DNA of 64,000 nucleotides from Phorcus lineatus (Eukaryota; Mollusca; Gastropoda; Trochida; Trochidae): the NCBI GenBank assembly GCA_921293015.1, contig OV121087.1:38550630-38614629 (forward strand), in the 5' to 3' direction. Both the position numbers and the translations under genes were made by a program. The notes under the pieces are model-generated. The model did no database searches, was not told the origin of the DNA, and saw only the letters and a list, made by a program, of their open reading frames with translations. Of the stretch, positions 32,601-46,600 are shown in pieces; the first letter of the stretch is position 1; every line of letters starts with the position of its first letter.

Positions 32601-35600
32601 TTTTACGGAACTTGGTAGATGGTAAGATTTAGTAATGAGTGGTACTTTTGGTTACTTTGGTTATTCTGAATTTTATATTTTTCTGGTCTCTATCTGAAAA
32701 TTCATGCTGTATTATTGTATAAGATGAACTATTGTGCATTTCAGTTAACTTCCGAACATTTGCGGTTTACTCTGATCTACTGACTTATACCGGCAACATG
32801 TCGGTCGAAATATTTGTAAGTATTTCACCTAAATCTTTCATTTAAAACCAAAGAAAGATGAAAGACATAACTAAACAATTCTACCGTAAGGCATCAACGG
32901 AAATTACAGAAAAGTTTGCTTTGTCACATGTAAGTATTTCACCTTGTCACATGTCGATATTCGTCTTTTAATCTGGAGGAGATTATTAGTTGAAGATTGA
33001 TACTTGAAGAGGCATTCTTCAAGAGACACCTTTCGTTCTATAATGCTTATATTCAATAATTTATGATTTAATTTACCAATCTGAACATTGAAATATTTTA
33101 TTTCGAAACGGCATGTAATAGTTGCACATAATTGCACTGGTTTGATTTCACGCTCTTGTTTTTGTGTATTGAGTTGTTTTACGGTAATATTCCTTCATAG
33201 CTATTTCAAAAGTGTCTGATTGACTGTATATTTTCGTCAAAGACTGTAAAAATTCAGATATGTTACCATTACACTTTTACATGGGTATATTAAAAGGGTA
33301 TTGGTGGACTAACAATTTAGTATATGATTTGTTCGATGTATAACTTTCGACAACTATACCCTTCATGAGAAATACATGTAGGTATCATAAACCTTTCAAA
33401 GCAAGAACGGACATCCTGCTCATCAGTGAATCTCATGTAGTGCTACTGGACTCTTGTTAACATCTCCATCACAAGAAAGACAAGACTATCTGTGGACGAT
33501 CAACTTCTTATTTTTTTAAAATGGCGACCTTTCTCCTTTGATTCGTTTTCAAACATAGCTCATGTCCACTGCAGGACCCAAGCAACAACAAGCTGAAGTA
33601 TATGAGAAACGTGAGTCATCCTACAGGCGTTGTTACCAGTTCCTTCCAGCTCAGCGCCATGCCTATCATGGGACACTGGAAGATCAAGGTCTCCATAGAG
33701 GATGTGAGTTTTATTAAATTCTATTATCCATCTTGTAGAGAAAGAAACTAACACGTATTTGCAACTTCCCCGGCAGGTCATACATGTAACTCCCCTAATC
33801 TCATTCACTGGCAAGTTTTGCTGTGTTTCTTCCACTTTTCTGTTCCCGTTGTTTAGGTGAGTGAAGTTGAACCTGATACACCTTCAGAAATCTACTTAGA
33901 AGTTTCTCCTTAACGAAAAAGGGCTCTTTGCTCAAATCATCAAGCAACTCGGCTGGGATTAAGTTAGCCATTTATGAAAATTGATGCGTTTGATGATTTG
34001 AGGGAGAAGTTCATGTCTTCGAAGAAAACTCTACAGTGAAAACATACTTTGAAGTGTGTTGAAGATGTGATAGAGCAATCTTAAAACCATTGATTGTAAT
34101 CAAATTAGATGATATACACTACCCATTTTCACAAACTTCTGTTCACACCAAGCACTGATAACGTTACCGCCTTTTCACGTGGTTTTCAGCACGAATTAAT
34201 TATAAATCAAAACCAGATATGGCAATTCAAAATGATATGTTCAAAGATGAAATATTAATAAATGAACCCTATAGAATTTCAGAGTACCGAAAACGGACAG
34301 TCAAAGAATGGTATTCAGTAAGAAAATTAGTTTCAATTTCATTGATGTAAGTTTCATTGATATTTGCAAGTCCAATTCAGCATCTGTCACATGCTCAGAG
34401 TTTACTTCACAATTATTGTTTAATGTACTGATTTATTTCCTGATGGAAATTTTAAACATGTCATCATTCCAGGGACCCACAGAGGAAATTACATTTGAAG
34501 TTTCTAATTACAGTAAGTGAAAAACGTTAGCTAACAATGCTAATCCTGCCTTGCGTTCAGTAACCCATTGTTCGCGGCGAGAATCCTTCTTTTAACATTG
34601 AGTGTTCGCGAGCGCTCGCGGACATCCGGGGAAAATCTCTGTTACTGAACGCAAGGCTGGATGATAAGACTGAAAATAATGATTCGGATCCCGTTAACGT
34701 TTCAAAGAATATTAATGTCAAGAATTCGCTCTTACCGTAATCATCTCAGACGAAAGTTTTATTGCTTTGTTTAACCTTGTAAACTTATTGTTCAGACGTT
34801 TCAATTAAATGTTATAATTGGTAAGAAGGCATTTTTGATAACAACGTAATTATTGATAATTTTACACTTTTCGACGGAGAATTAGCCAAGTCTGGTATGG
34901 AGTAAAATGACAGGTGCGATGTTGTCAAATCATAGGTTTTGTTAGGCCAGAATTAAACGTCCGTTTACGTTCACAAGCCATTATTTTAACCAAAACGAAC
35001 CTTACCACAGAACTGCCACTATTCGAGGTCAAAGTTGACATGCCGAGCTACGCTCTCGTCACTGATCAGGAAATAAAGGGCAAGGTTGTTGCAAAGTAAG
35101 TACATACGAACTTACATAAGGTTTACATAACGAGAATGAATATGAGAATTGTTCGAATTATTGACATAATGTCAAAAATAAAGTCTCCATTGAAAATGTC
35201 ATCTTATTGTAAAATGTGTTATTTCAAACTATATTCCTTGTGCCTAATTATTGCTTATGTATAGCATAGAAGTATTCATTTGTGAGATTTGTCCACATGA
35301 CCCTTAAATGTATGAAAAGGAATCATAAAAACCAAAATAACACCAAAAGTATTTGAAAACACCACATTGCAATGTTGCATTATTCAATTTATAGTCATAT
35401 TAAAATTGATGATTTAGTAGGCTATATAGTATGTTTCATTAATTATGTTTGTGGCTAAAATAAGGGATATTTTAACTTTAGTTCAAATAGCCTTTCTAAA
35501 GTTGCATCTTTAGTTCCTAAATGCCAAAGTTAACCAAACTTTTACCTGTTTATTATAAATATATTGAACTGATAACAACAAGATGTTCATTTTCAGATAC

Positions 35601-37578
35601 AAAAACTATTTCTCACTCAGATAACACTATGAAGATAGACATAAATGACATAAATCTTGTGGTTTCTTAAACCATTTTTGTTGAACATATATTATCTGAA
35701 CTATGAAATATATAACTTAGTCTTATCTTTCATCATCTTGCATATGTTTTCCAGGTACACATTCGGAGAGCCAGTGAAAGGTGTGGCTGAGATACACGCC
35801 AAGGTTCCCAACTCCTACCATGGCTCTTGTTCCTCAGATCAGCAGTCCATCCTCATGTCCTTTCCTGTGAGTAGTCTGTAGCAATCAAGTTTAAATATTA
35901 GTAAAAAGCTGTTATCTTTAACAGCAACTGTTCAAATGGCATACCCGCCAGGGGCTCGGAAACTTTGTGTCATTTTTTTGTTTAACCGCAATGCATATAG
36001 CCACAATGATGTTGTGGGCATTCTCCCTGCAATGATACTACAAGAAAATTGTGAATAAATTTCGACACTGTTTAAGCACTTATTATGTCTTCTTTGAGAG
36101 GCATTTAGAAGTTGGTTAGATGAATAGAGAACAAGTTATATGGATAAACAACTTCTTTATTGCAGGATTGCGACGTTTCGGTGTAGATACCAACACCGTT
36201 ATTGATATATGGATTTACAACTTCTTCGTTATCAGCAATAACGATGTTAGTATCTACAACGAAACGTCCCAATCCTTCAATAACGAGGTTGTAAATCCAT
36301 ATAACTTGTTATTTATTCACTTATTATGTCACAGCTATTTCATTTTGTGTTATTCAGGTGTGAAAAATTTCATTTCCATTATTCATTATTTATCATTTAT
36401 AACAGATCGACGGAGAGGGTAAGTTTACAATCCCCATGGAGGAGGTGAGACACCTGAAGCAGTATCTTAATGAGCAGAAGCTGGAGGTCAAGGCATACGT
36501 TACTGAAACTCTGACTGGTAAGAAACTGAACGGGTCTGCAACTCTGAGCTTCTTCACTGAATCACTCAAGATCGAATACCTTGACTACAGCACCCACAAC
36601 TTCAAACCGGGCCTCACCTACCATGGGACGGTGAGTCGCTTCAGAGGTTCAAACACGTTTTCCTGCATAAATAAAGTGGTCTCACGAAAACGAAAATAAA
36701 TGTGACAGTGTTTTTAGATCAAAAGAAGCAGTTTTTTAAATAATATACCATCGGTAAAGTTATGCATATCCAATGATAAAAAAGGCTTGTTGTCAATATT
36801 TCCTCTACGACTAGGGATGTTCGGGTTTAGTAATGAGTTGTTTTGTCCTATGAAGATATTACATTTCGAATCAAACAAAGAAATAAATTTTGAAAACGTG
36901 CTACTTCCCCTTTACAATTTTGGTTTCGAGTAACAAGATTATCAAAATTGAAATGTTGCTTTCAATATCTAGATACATATTTTAGAAGTAGAATTTTTTT
37001 GTTTGGGTTTGCCCCTGCTTGGGAAAAACTAGCCGATGACGATTTAATCTGACCTCATAAAATTGACCTCATTGTTCTGTAACCTAGCAACGGGGATTGG
37101 TGACCTTTTTAAAAGTGAAGTCGGATCATTGTTTTAATTACATAATTCCCAAAGTGATATTCAAACAGTGAAAAGGAAGGTTTTATCTCAATGTAGTTTG
37201 TACAGCAAATGGAAAAATATTCTTCATTATTGTCTGCCTTTTATTAAACAATGTCTTCATTTTCTATTCATGATCCTTCAAAACAGCTGAAGGTGTCGCA
37301 ACAAGACGCGCTGCCCCTCCCAAAACCCCTGAAGAATGTGAAAGTGTACCCGTGTGTTACGTACCGGACTAGTTTGCCCAGCCAGAACAGGTATCGTTCG
37401 TGCAGCACCAAGTTCGAGGGTACCTACGGTATCCCAGAGTTGACCTTCCCTGTCCAACCAGATGGTCTAGTGGATATTAAGGTCACCATCCCAAGTGACG
37501 GTGTCGAGGTCACTCTCACGGTAATGGGAGATCACTCTTAGCTTTCTTTGAACTTAAAAACTTGTGCGCTAATTTAAT

Positions 37579-37656
<78 letters not shown>

Positions 37657-40600
37657 AAGGGGTGTGTGTGTGTGTGGGTGTGCGTGGGTGTAGGTGTAGG
37701 TGTGTGTGTGCTTTCTTGTAAGTTTTCATGTGGTTTATAAACATTGTATCAAATTTCAATGTCCCTTGTATATAAGCATATCTAAGTTGTTCTATGTATT
37801 CACTTATCAATGTATTTGATGACAAATGACAGAAGGCAGCTGTCAAAGTTATTTGTGTTCTTTTGCCCTGACATACAGGCGTTTTATGGTGAAGGTGATG
37901 ATGTGAGCACCTCCTGGACGATAAAGAAGGCATATTCTCCATCCGACTCCTTTATCCAGCTAGAACACGTGGACAGCGACATCACGGTCAGCAATATTTG
38001 CTCTCTTTTTAAACTATTCTCGCCTCGATTCTCGAGACTTTACTCTCGATATTCTCGACTTGATTCATATCAATCTAGCCCATCATCTGAGTCTGAAAGT
38101 TATCAATGTTATCGCCTCAATTCTTAATATTAGAGCCTTAATTCTCATTATTCTTGATTTAGTTCTAAATAATAGAGCCTAACATCTCAAAACATAGCCT
38201 TAATTCTCAATTTGCTTGTCTTTGAATTTTATTGCATCGCTTGGAAGTAGAACCATAGCCATTTATGGATACTGAATTTACTTTTAAAACATCGTTCTAA
38301 TGCAAATTATTCGAAACGTCGTTTCTCAAAACAGGCGTTGCTAGTGAAGTTAAATAATGTAGGTACTCAAATTAAATCCGACCCTTGCCCTTAGCGGGGA
38401 ACAAATTTGAAACAATACGTAGAAATTTCATAATTCATGTATCATTATTCTATTTGAAGTATATCATCCTCCGACTTCTTATACGTGTATGGTGTTGTCA
38501 AAATATTTGTTTTACGTCTTGTTAGGCAGGAGACATAGCCACGATCACTGTCAACTCGACGGAACCTATGGAGACCATTTGGTATGAGGTAGGCAGAATA
38601 TTTGAAAGTTGGGGTATTTGTATTTGAACTATGACTGATGTTTATAAGATGACGATTCTTTAAAAAGTATTTTCATTAATACTAGTGTTACCATATCAAG
38701 TCACATAAAAACGGGGTTTTTTTCAAGTAGAATTTGAAGTAGTCCATATTTCTTTGCAAAATACTTTTAAGTCAAAACTTTACTATCATTTTGTGAAGGG
38801 ATCGTTTTACACTCCATATACAATGGACAAATATATGGTATGCTAGGCACATTTTTGGCATTTTAAAAAATCGTAACATTTGGATTAATGAGGCTTGACT
38901 AGCACAACCTTGAGTGAACACAATTTTACACTATATTGCACATAATTTGAAAACAATTGAAACAGAATTTTGTTAAGCAGCCATACTTGCATGACGCCTA
39001 CAATATTCGTATGATGTGCAATGGGAACTGCAATAGTTCGGCTGTTATCTTTCACATAGTAGTGTGTACTCAGAAATGAAGGGTGAATAAAACACTTGAT
39101 AAATCTGACAGGTCATTTCTCGAGGATCGTTCGTAATGTCCGGTAATGTGGATGCAGGAAGTCAGAAGACGTACAATTTGACCCTGCCGGTGACCCCAAA
39201 GATGGCGCCCCACGCACGTGTTCTTGTTTACATCGTTCGAGACGACGGAGAGGTTGTTGCTGATAGCACTAACTTTGATGTGCATGGACTCTTTACGAAT
39301 AAGGTGAGGAGCATATCATTTTATTTTCACAGTCACATATGCATGCACAAAATTGCAATAGTTGAGCTCGCGATATATCCACCGATATTGATAGATCATA
39401 AATCATTTTGACTACAATGTACTTGAAAAAGATACGTTTTTGCCAACGTTATCTGTTAGCCATTGGAAAATTGTTTTTGCTTAGGCTGTTGGCGCACCCT
39501 TTTATCTGTCTCTGATGGTGTATGTATACATCCCCCACAGCACTCGATAACTTTCAAGAAGTTGATCTCTTGCAGATGGTTTGATCCAAATATAACAATA
39601 ATAAGAATGTATGTAGAAGACTAAACGATTAAACTTATTAACTTTAGTATTGATTATCTACCTTTGAAAATAATGATTGTATAGAAAATGTTGGTCATTT
39701 TCTATCAAAGTTTTACATTTTCGCTTCTAAGGTGTCTCTTAGGTTTAGCAGAAACGAATCTCAACCTCACGAGAACATGAACGTCGAAGTCAAGGCAGAC
39801 CCACAGTCATTGGTCAGTCTTCTGGTAGTTGACCAATCAGTGACTCTCCTGGCCAAAGGAAATGACATCACAAGCGGCATGGTAGGTCGACTATTAACGC
39901 TCTCGTGCACAACAATATTCTGTGAATATAAACAATGCACAGAAAATATGTATCTTTCGATATTACTAACGTCTAATCTACCATATTATTTATTGGCAAA
40001 TATTCTAGTATTCAGTTTTTGAAATTCACTTTAAAGACCGAAAACTTTTAACTGCAACATTGCATTAATTACGGCTGAACTTCGATAACGAAAATTCTAA
40101 AAATATTTATTCGGTCTGAAAAGCTGATATGGCAACCACTATGGTTGATAAACAGCAATACTTGCACTATGTAGAGGAAAGGTGAAGTCACAGGTATATC
40201 TTAATAATGAATACATCACTCTGTATCAACACGTTAAAAGGTAAAGGTATATCTAATATACTGAACTTAATCCTAATTCTGCATTTTTCAACAATCAATA
40301 TTTACAAACTGTCACACCCGATACTTAAGTTTTTTTTAATCCCTTCGTGACTTCGGTCGCCTCAAATTTTTCTAAAAAAATAAGAAATATATAGCATAAA
40401 CAGAAAGTTAATATGGGTGCGTGCATATGACCACATATTCCCTAAAATAACTCCATTGAGCGCGAAAATGCATATATGCGTGTAATAGTTTAAGCTTAAA
40501 TATATCCCTCGATAAATGTTGCATGATGTTGATATTGCTTACCCTTTTTAATTAATACAGTTAATCAAAATATTTATTAAGAGAGCATCGACCATTTGGA

Positions 40601-43600
40601 CACTAACTTCCGCACAAATGAGAGCAATGTACTGTTGATAAGGGGATTCTCTTTTCAAATTTCGTTTTTGTAAGGTAACAAGTCCACCCATTACGTAAAA
40701 CTTCTACAGCAGGGTTGATTGTGTTGTTCCTAGCTTGATCCGTAGTTTCAAAAATGCTTTCAGATACGTTGATTCGGTATATTTTAATGTCCGAATAATA
40801 TCCACTTCTTGGAATTAATTGAGATATTTTCCAAAAGTACCGTAAATATCTTAGATTTGACTTTGGTAAGAAAAAGAATAACCAACTCGAAGCTCGGAAT
40901 TACGGTTTATCTGTTCCTCGTGAATCATTGTGAAAAATTACTCGCTAAAGCTCGGAATTTATAACAATGATCCACTTATAGGACAGATAAACTTGTTCTT
41001 TCTGATCTTTCTTATAATCATAAAGAAATAATCCACTGCTAACACATTAGCGTAAGATCATTACAATGACCTAAGTTCAGGGATGATAATGTTTCTATTT
41101 CAGGTGGAATCGGAACTGAAATATTACGACACGCGGGCAAACACTGATAAATACGAAGGGGAGACTGACGCCTATCAGGTTTTCCAGGTCAGTTTAAAAC
41201 ATTGTATCAAGATATAAAACTGTCGCGCTTTACCAGTTCGGTTAAAATGGGAAAAACTCGAAAATCCCGGTTGATATCTGGACAGATTCAAACTAAATAA
41301 ACACATCGACTTCACTAAGTAGAACTATTGTTTCTTTCACCAAATCTCCTCACTACCACATCGGGGTTTTTTTCTCATCTTTCTTACATTATTTAGAACG
41401 GTTTTTTTCCGGAAGTTTATAAATACATATCTAGTATCAAATATCTATTAAAATTATCATATCAAAATATCAACGCACTGAATTAATCTCGCTTTAACTT
41501 CCACATGTTCAACATAAAAGATATTGAGAGCAACATTTGTGTCTTTTGCTCGTTGACTTTCAGAGATTTATAAAACTGCACGAACCTACAATCTCATTGA
41601 AATATATTCCAACCAATCTTTGACCTTTTACCTTCAACCTATCAGTTGCCCGCATAATCGTGCCGTTGACTTCCAAGCCTCCTAGATGATTGGATGAACT
41701 GAAAGGGTCACCTGAATATGGAGCAGTAGTGAGAAATAAACCAATCGATTGTCTCTATGACTATTGAGGGACACGTTTGTAATGATTTCAATGAGATTGA
41801 TCCACCCTATGATTCTAATACTGCATTGATAATCGCCAGGTAAACAATCGCCAACATTGCTCCCCTGTAAAAACAATAAATCTGCATAACTTCTTTGAGT
41901 GGCATTTAGAAGTTGGGAGGCAAATGAGTACACACTTTTTATGGATAACAACTTCTTTAATCTGAAAAGTGCGACGTTTCGACACAGATTCTTGTATTCT
42001 TGTATCATTGTCAGTCTGATTAAAATCGACCCTGTTCCGAGGAATAAAAGTTTCAAACTATTGACTCTATCGAGATTCGAACTCTATCTGTCTAGGCCAT
42101 CCTCTCATCCTGGCCAGTGGAGAGGATGGCCTAGACAGATAGAGTTCGAATCTCGATAGAGTCAATATTTTGAAACTTTTATTCCTCGGAACAGGGTCGA
42201 TTTTAATCAGACTGGTATCGTTGTCAAGATACAGATTGACAACGATACAAGAATCTGTGTCGAAACGTCGCACTGTTCAGATTAAAGAAGTTGTTATCCA
42301 TAAAAATTGTGTACTCAATAAATCTGCATGTTTGCAGGATGCTAGTGTGATCGTGTACACAGACAGCACTGTTCCCAGCAACCCAGGAGGTGTCGTCTTT
42401 GGGCAAATTACAGGTGATCTATATTTTGTAAATTATTGATCTTTTCGACATCATATTTGATTAGATATCCTGATTTCCCTGGTATGCAAAAACACCTTTC
42501 TTGGTGTTGATATTGACTTTATCGTAAATGAAAGCAATTTAAAGTTGCAATTGATAAGTTGATGTAAAAACCGCAACAAAGTTGTGATGACGGTAAGGGT
42601 AGATTACTACTTAACTAACAAGCTTTCAAATAAATCTGTTTATTTAGCGAATCGCAAAAAGGATAATGCCATTAACTAGCAAGCTTGGGTGCATCGGCGT
42701 AAAAGACCCAGTTGAGCGTTGCGCAACTGATTTTAAGTAACCAGTTTTGCCTACGCTTCATTCGTACAGAAGAAAACTGGTTATCTTAGATCGGAACGCT
42801 AACTATTGCCCACACTCAGCGCAAGGTAGCTGCGATATCACAAATTCAGACTGTTTCATATATATAATTGATCCTCTCTACCTTTGCTATGCACTTTGAA
42901 CATCAGTGTGTTGAGAGGAACGCTTTTATAATTTATGACAACTTGATGGTTCTAAGTAACGGCTTGTTTCATGTAATATTGTATTCATTGAAATATAAAT
43001 AAAGATAATTCAAACACTTTAAATCGTGAATTTACATGTATACACTCTTCCATATGAATCAATAGTCAATTTTGTACTCATTTATTGATTAACTAAAACT
43101 TACTTTCTTAAAAATTTCTTTTTTAATCTTTTTATACAGCTCAAACGTGAAAATGGTAGTGGAATCTATGTATATACAATTTTTTCTATCTCTGATACTG
43201 TCTTTAGGACACCCGGATATAGTCCCTCTTTAGCCACCTCAATTTAGATATTATTTATTTCAATATACTCACAAACACATTTTAAATGAAATTCTACTAT
43301 AGCAAGTCCCGGACCAGGTTACACTGGAGGACCGACCGCAATGCCATTCTATCATCACAATGTACTCCCAACCGCAATGCCACACTATCCAACGTATGGA
43401 TACCCAACCGCGGTGCCCTACCCGGCAGTGTCACGTTTTCCAATAGCATTTACCCCCATGCCAGGAGCAACACCGTATCCTGGACCTACACAGTCTCCAA
43501 CCACGAATGGAAATGGACATTATTTGAAAACTGTCGACAGAGTTAGAAAATTCTTCCCAGAAACATGGTTGTGGACCAACACGACAATCGAGTGAGTTCC

Positions 43601-46600
43601 ACCTTACTTTATCATGAACTAACTTGATATAACTCTTTATTATCCAGGAAGGAAATTTTATTTACATTCAAATGATGATATAAATAAAGAATTAAGATAT
43701 AACTAATCAATATCAAAAGTACACAAGTATTATAAATACAAGTTCCAACAAACTAAAAGCTGTTATATATATATATAACAAATATAAGGAAAACATAAAT
43801 GCCCGACAATAAAAAAAGTTGTCCAAAAAACTATTTTCACTTCCTCATCCCTAAGCAAATAGTTATAGAAAATCGATACGAAACGTACCTGTCTCATATT
43901 GACAATACCTTTTACAGCTAACGTAGAAAAAAACCCCTCACAACTCGTTTGTAAAGAAAACCTTATCTTGAAGGACTACAAACAGAACTAGGTTATGCTT
44001 TGAATGGGATCTACGTCTTAAAAGTGTTGGTAGGTAATTATGATCCCCCTACCTACGACGACTACGTGGGAATCTAGCGCTCCGCATGTCCGTCCGTGCG
44101 TCAATTCGTGCGTTCGAAAACGTCTCCGGGGCTTTATTTAAAAACTTATTTGATTGGTATGATTGTTACCTAAGTGTTGATTTGCGTTTAAGGAGTTATA
44201 ACTCCAAGAGGACAATATTTTCTAATTTTGACCCAAAACAGCCAAATGTTCGACTTTTTTCCGGACCATTTCTCGAAAACTATATGACTTGGAGACGTTA
44301 AATATTATATGAAAGACGCCAATTTGGTGTTGTCATGTCTTTTTGGGCTTGCAGTTTATTTTGAAATCATGACCAAAAAAACTACAAGCTCGATGATTTA
44401 TGTTTCTTTTGTGTACACCTTAACTGTCCACAGTAGTAATATCAACTATCTTTGAATGTGATATTATTGATATAATTGACTACATGTTTTTAAAAAATAT
44501 TACACTGCATAAAATCGCTCAAACTATAAGTTGGGGTATGTGAGCTTTGCTCACTTTTGACGTTTTTCTAAAGTCCTTCGGATATTTGATTTCACGTTGG
44601 TGGTTGAATTTTCGGTGAATGAGAACTGAAAGATATATGAAGTTTAACGGGAAATCTAAATGTTGACAGAAACACAGTCCCGTGAATTAGAATGATATTG
44701 AAACTTTGATTGTCTTAGTAAGTAATTTGGTAATGTTCTCCTGGCATTAAAGTTCATATTTGATGTTGATATTTTATGGTAAATAAGTAATAAAAGTACG
44801 TGTAGTTTAACGGTGAATCTAAAATTGACAGATGCACAGTTTGAGTAATGCATTACAATGTAGGGAGGGATCAGTCAGTATGTAATTTTCCCTTCAGGTA
44901 CTTAAAGGCACTAGTGCACGATTTTACGGTTTAAATTGTATATTTTAAGGTTTAAGAGGACTTATGCATTCACTTAACCTTTCTATCGATGCAATGAAAT
45001 ACTTAAAATTCTTTACAATTGACCTGCTGTCAACAATGAAAAAATTTAGACAGCCGCTGTCGGCTTGGACATATGAAAAATCTAAGTTTAGCTGTGCACA
45101 AAACGGATATCTAAAAGACAGTTAAACGCGGCTGAACTATTATTATGAGCAGCTATTGAATTTTCCTAAACTCTGAACTGAGACCAAAGAATGAATTATG
45201 TTTTATGAAAGCAATGTTGTAAATAAACCGATTTAATAACACAGCATTAGCATTGCTATTAGCGGCTGCCGTTTCCGCTTTTTTGGTTATGAGCAAAATC
45301 TTAATATTTCCGATATCGTAGTTCACGCGGATTTATTGTAGCGTAACATTAAATACTTCCGGTCTTTAAATATCACCTTTACTACCTGAATACGTAAATA
45401 TTCGTTAAATAACTTACGAGGTAGATTACTTGAGTGATGATCTTGAATAATATCGAGACATATGCAGAATCTGTGCAATCGTTGTGTTAACGAAATATTG
45501 GTGTGCACTAGTGCGTTTAAGTTCTTGTTATGTGTTGGATTTTACAAAATGATTAATAAACATACATGTAGTGTAACGGTGAATCCTTATGTGATGTAGA
45601 TCAAACTAAAATTTTACAAATAAATTACATTGAATCAAGTTGACAATCAATAAGGCGTTGTAAGTAAGGTTACGTTTGACAAAGTCGAGGTTAAGGAAGA
45701 ACCGAATGAACATGAAATCATTTAATAATAACCGTCGTTTAAACGCACTAGTGCACACCAATATTTCTTTAACACAACGAATGCACAGATACTGCATATC
45801 TCTCGATATTATTCAAGAACCTCACTCAAACAATCTACCTCGTAAGTTATTTAACGAATATTTACGTGTTCAGGTAGTAAAGTTGATTTTTAAAGACCGG
45901 AAGTATTAAATGTTACGTTACAATAAATCCGCATGAACTACGATATGGGAAATATTAAGATTTTGATTATATCCAAAATAGCGGAAACGGCAGCCGCTTT
46001 GGTCAATCTAATAGCAATGATAATGCTGTGTTATTAGGTCGGTTTATTTACAACATTGCTTTCATTAAACATAATTCATTATTTGTTCTCAGTTCAGAGT
46101 TTAGGTAAATTCAACAGCTGCACATAATAAGTGTTCAGCAGCTTTCAACTGTCTATAATTTATCCGTTTTGTGCACAGCTAACCTGAGATTTGTTATATG
46201 TCCAAGCCAACAGCGGCTGTCTAAAATTTTTCATTGTTGATTGCAGGTCAATTGTAAAGAATTTTAAGTATTTCATTGCATCGATAGAAAGCTTAAGTAA
46301 ATGCATAAGTCCTCTTAAACCTTAAAATAGCCCATTTAAACCGTAAAAGCGTGCACTAGTGCCTTTAAGGTTACATCTAATGATTCAGTTCAAGCGGATC
46401 ATCTACAATCTCAGCTGTTGTGCCTGACACTGTGACGTCATGGGTAGCTTCTGCATTCGCCGTCAACCCGGTTTCTGGACTCGGAATAACCTCAACCAAA
46501 TCTAAAGTGAGTCAAATGATGATAATAATTGTCATGCTTGGCATCCAACAGCCATAGTACAGCCCCAGTTACTACGTGTTTTTTATATGAACGCCAACTT

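Noticed and set aside
37583-37942. Minus-strand 119-residue frame
   Set aside because: It is built on the AT/GT microsatellite and is antisense to exon R13.
41682-42439. Mirror-image frames of 60-124 residues around 42 kb
   Set aside because: They arise because the sequence is a long palindrome; the frames on the two strands are copies of each other and not genes.
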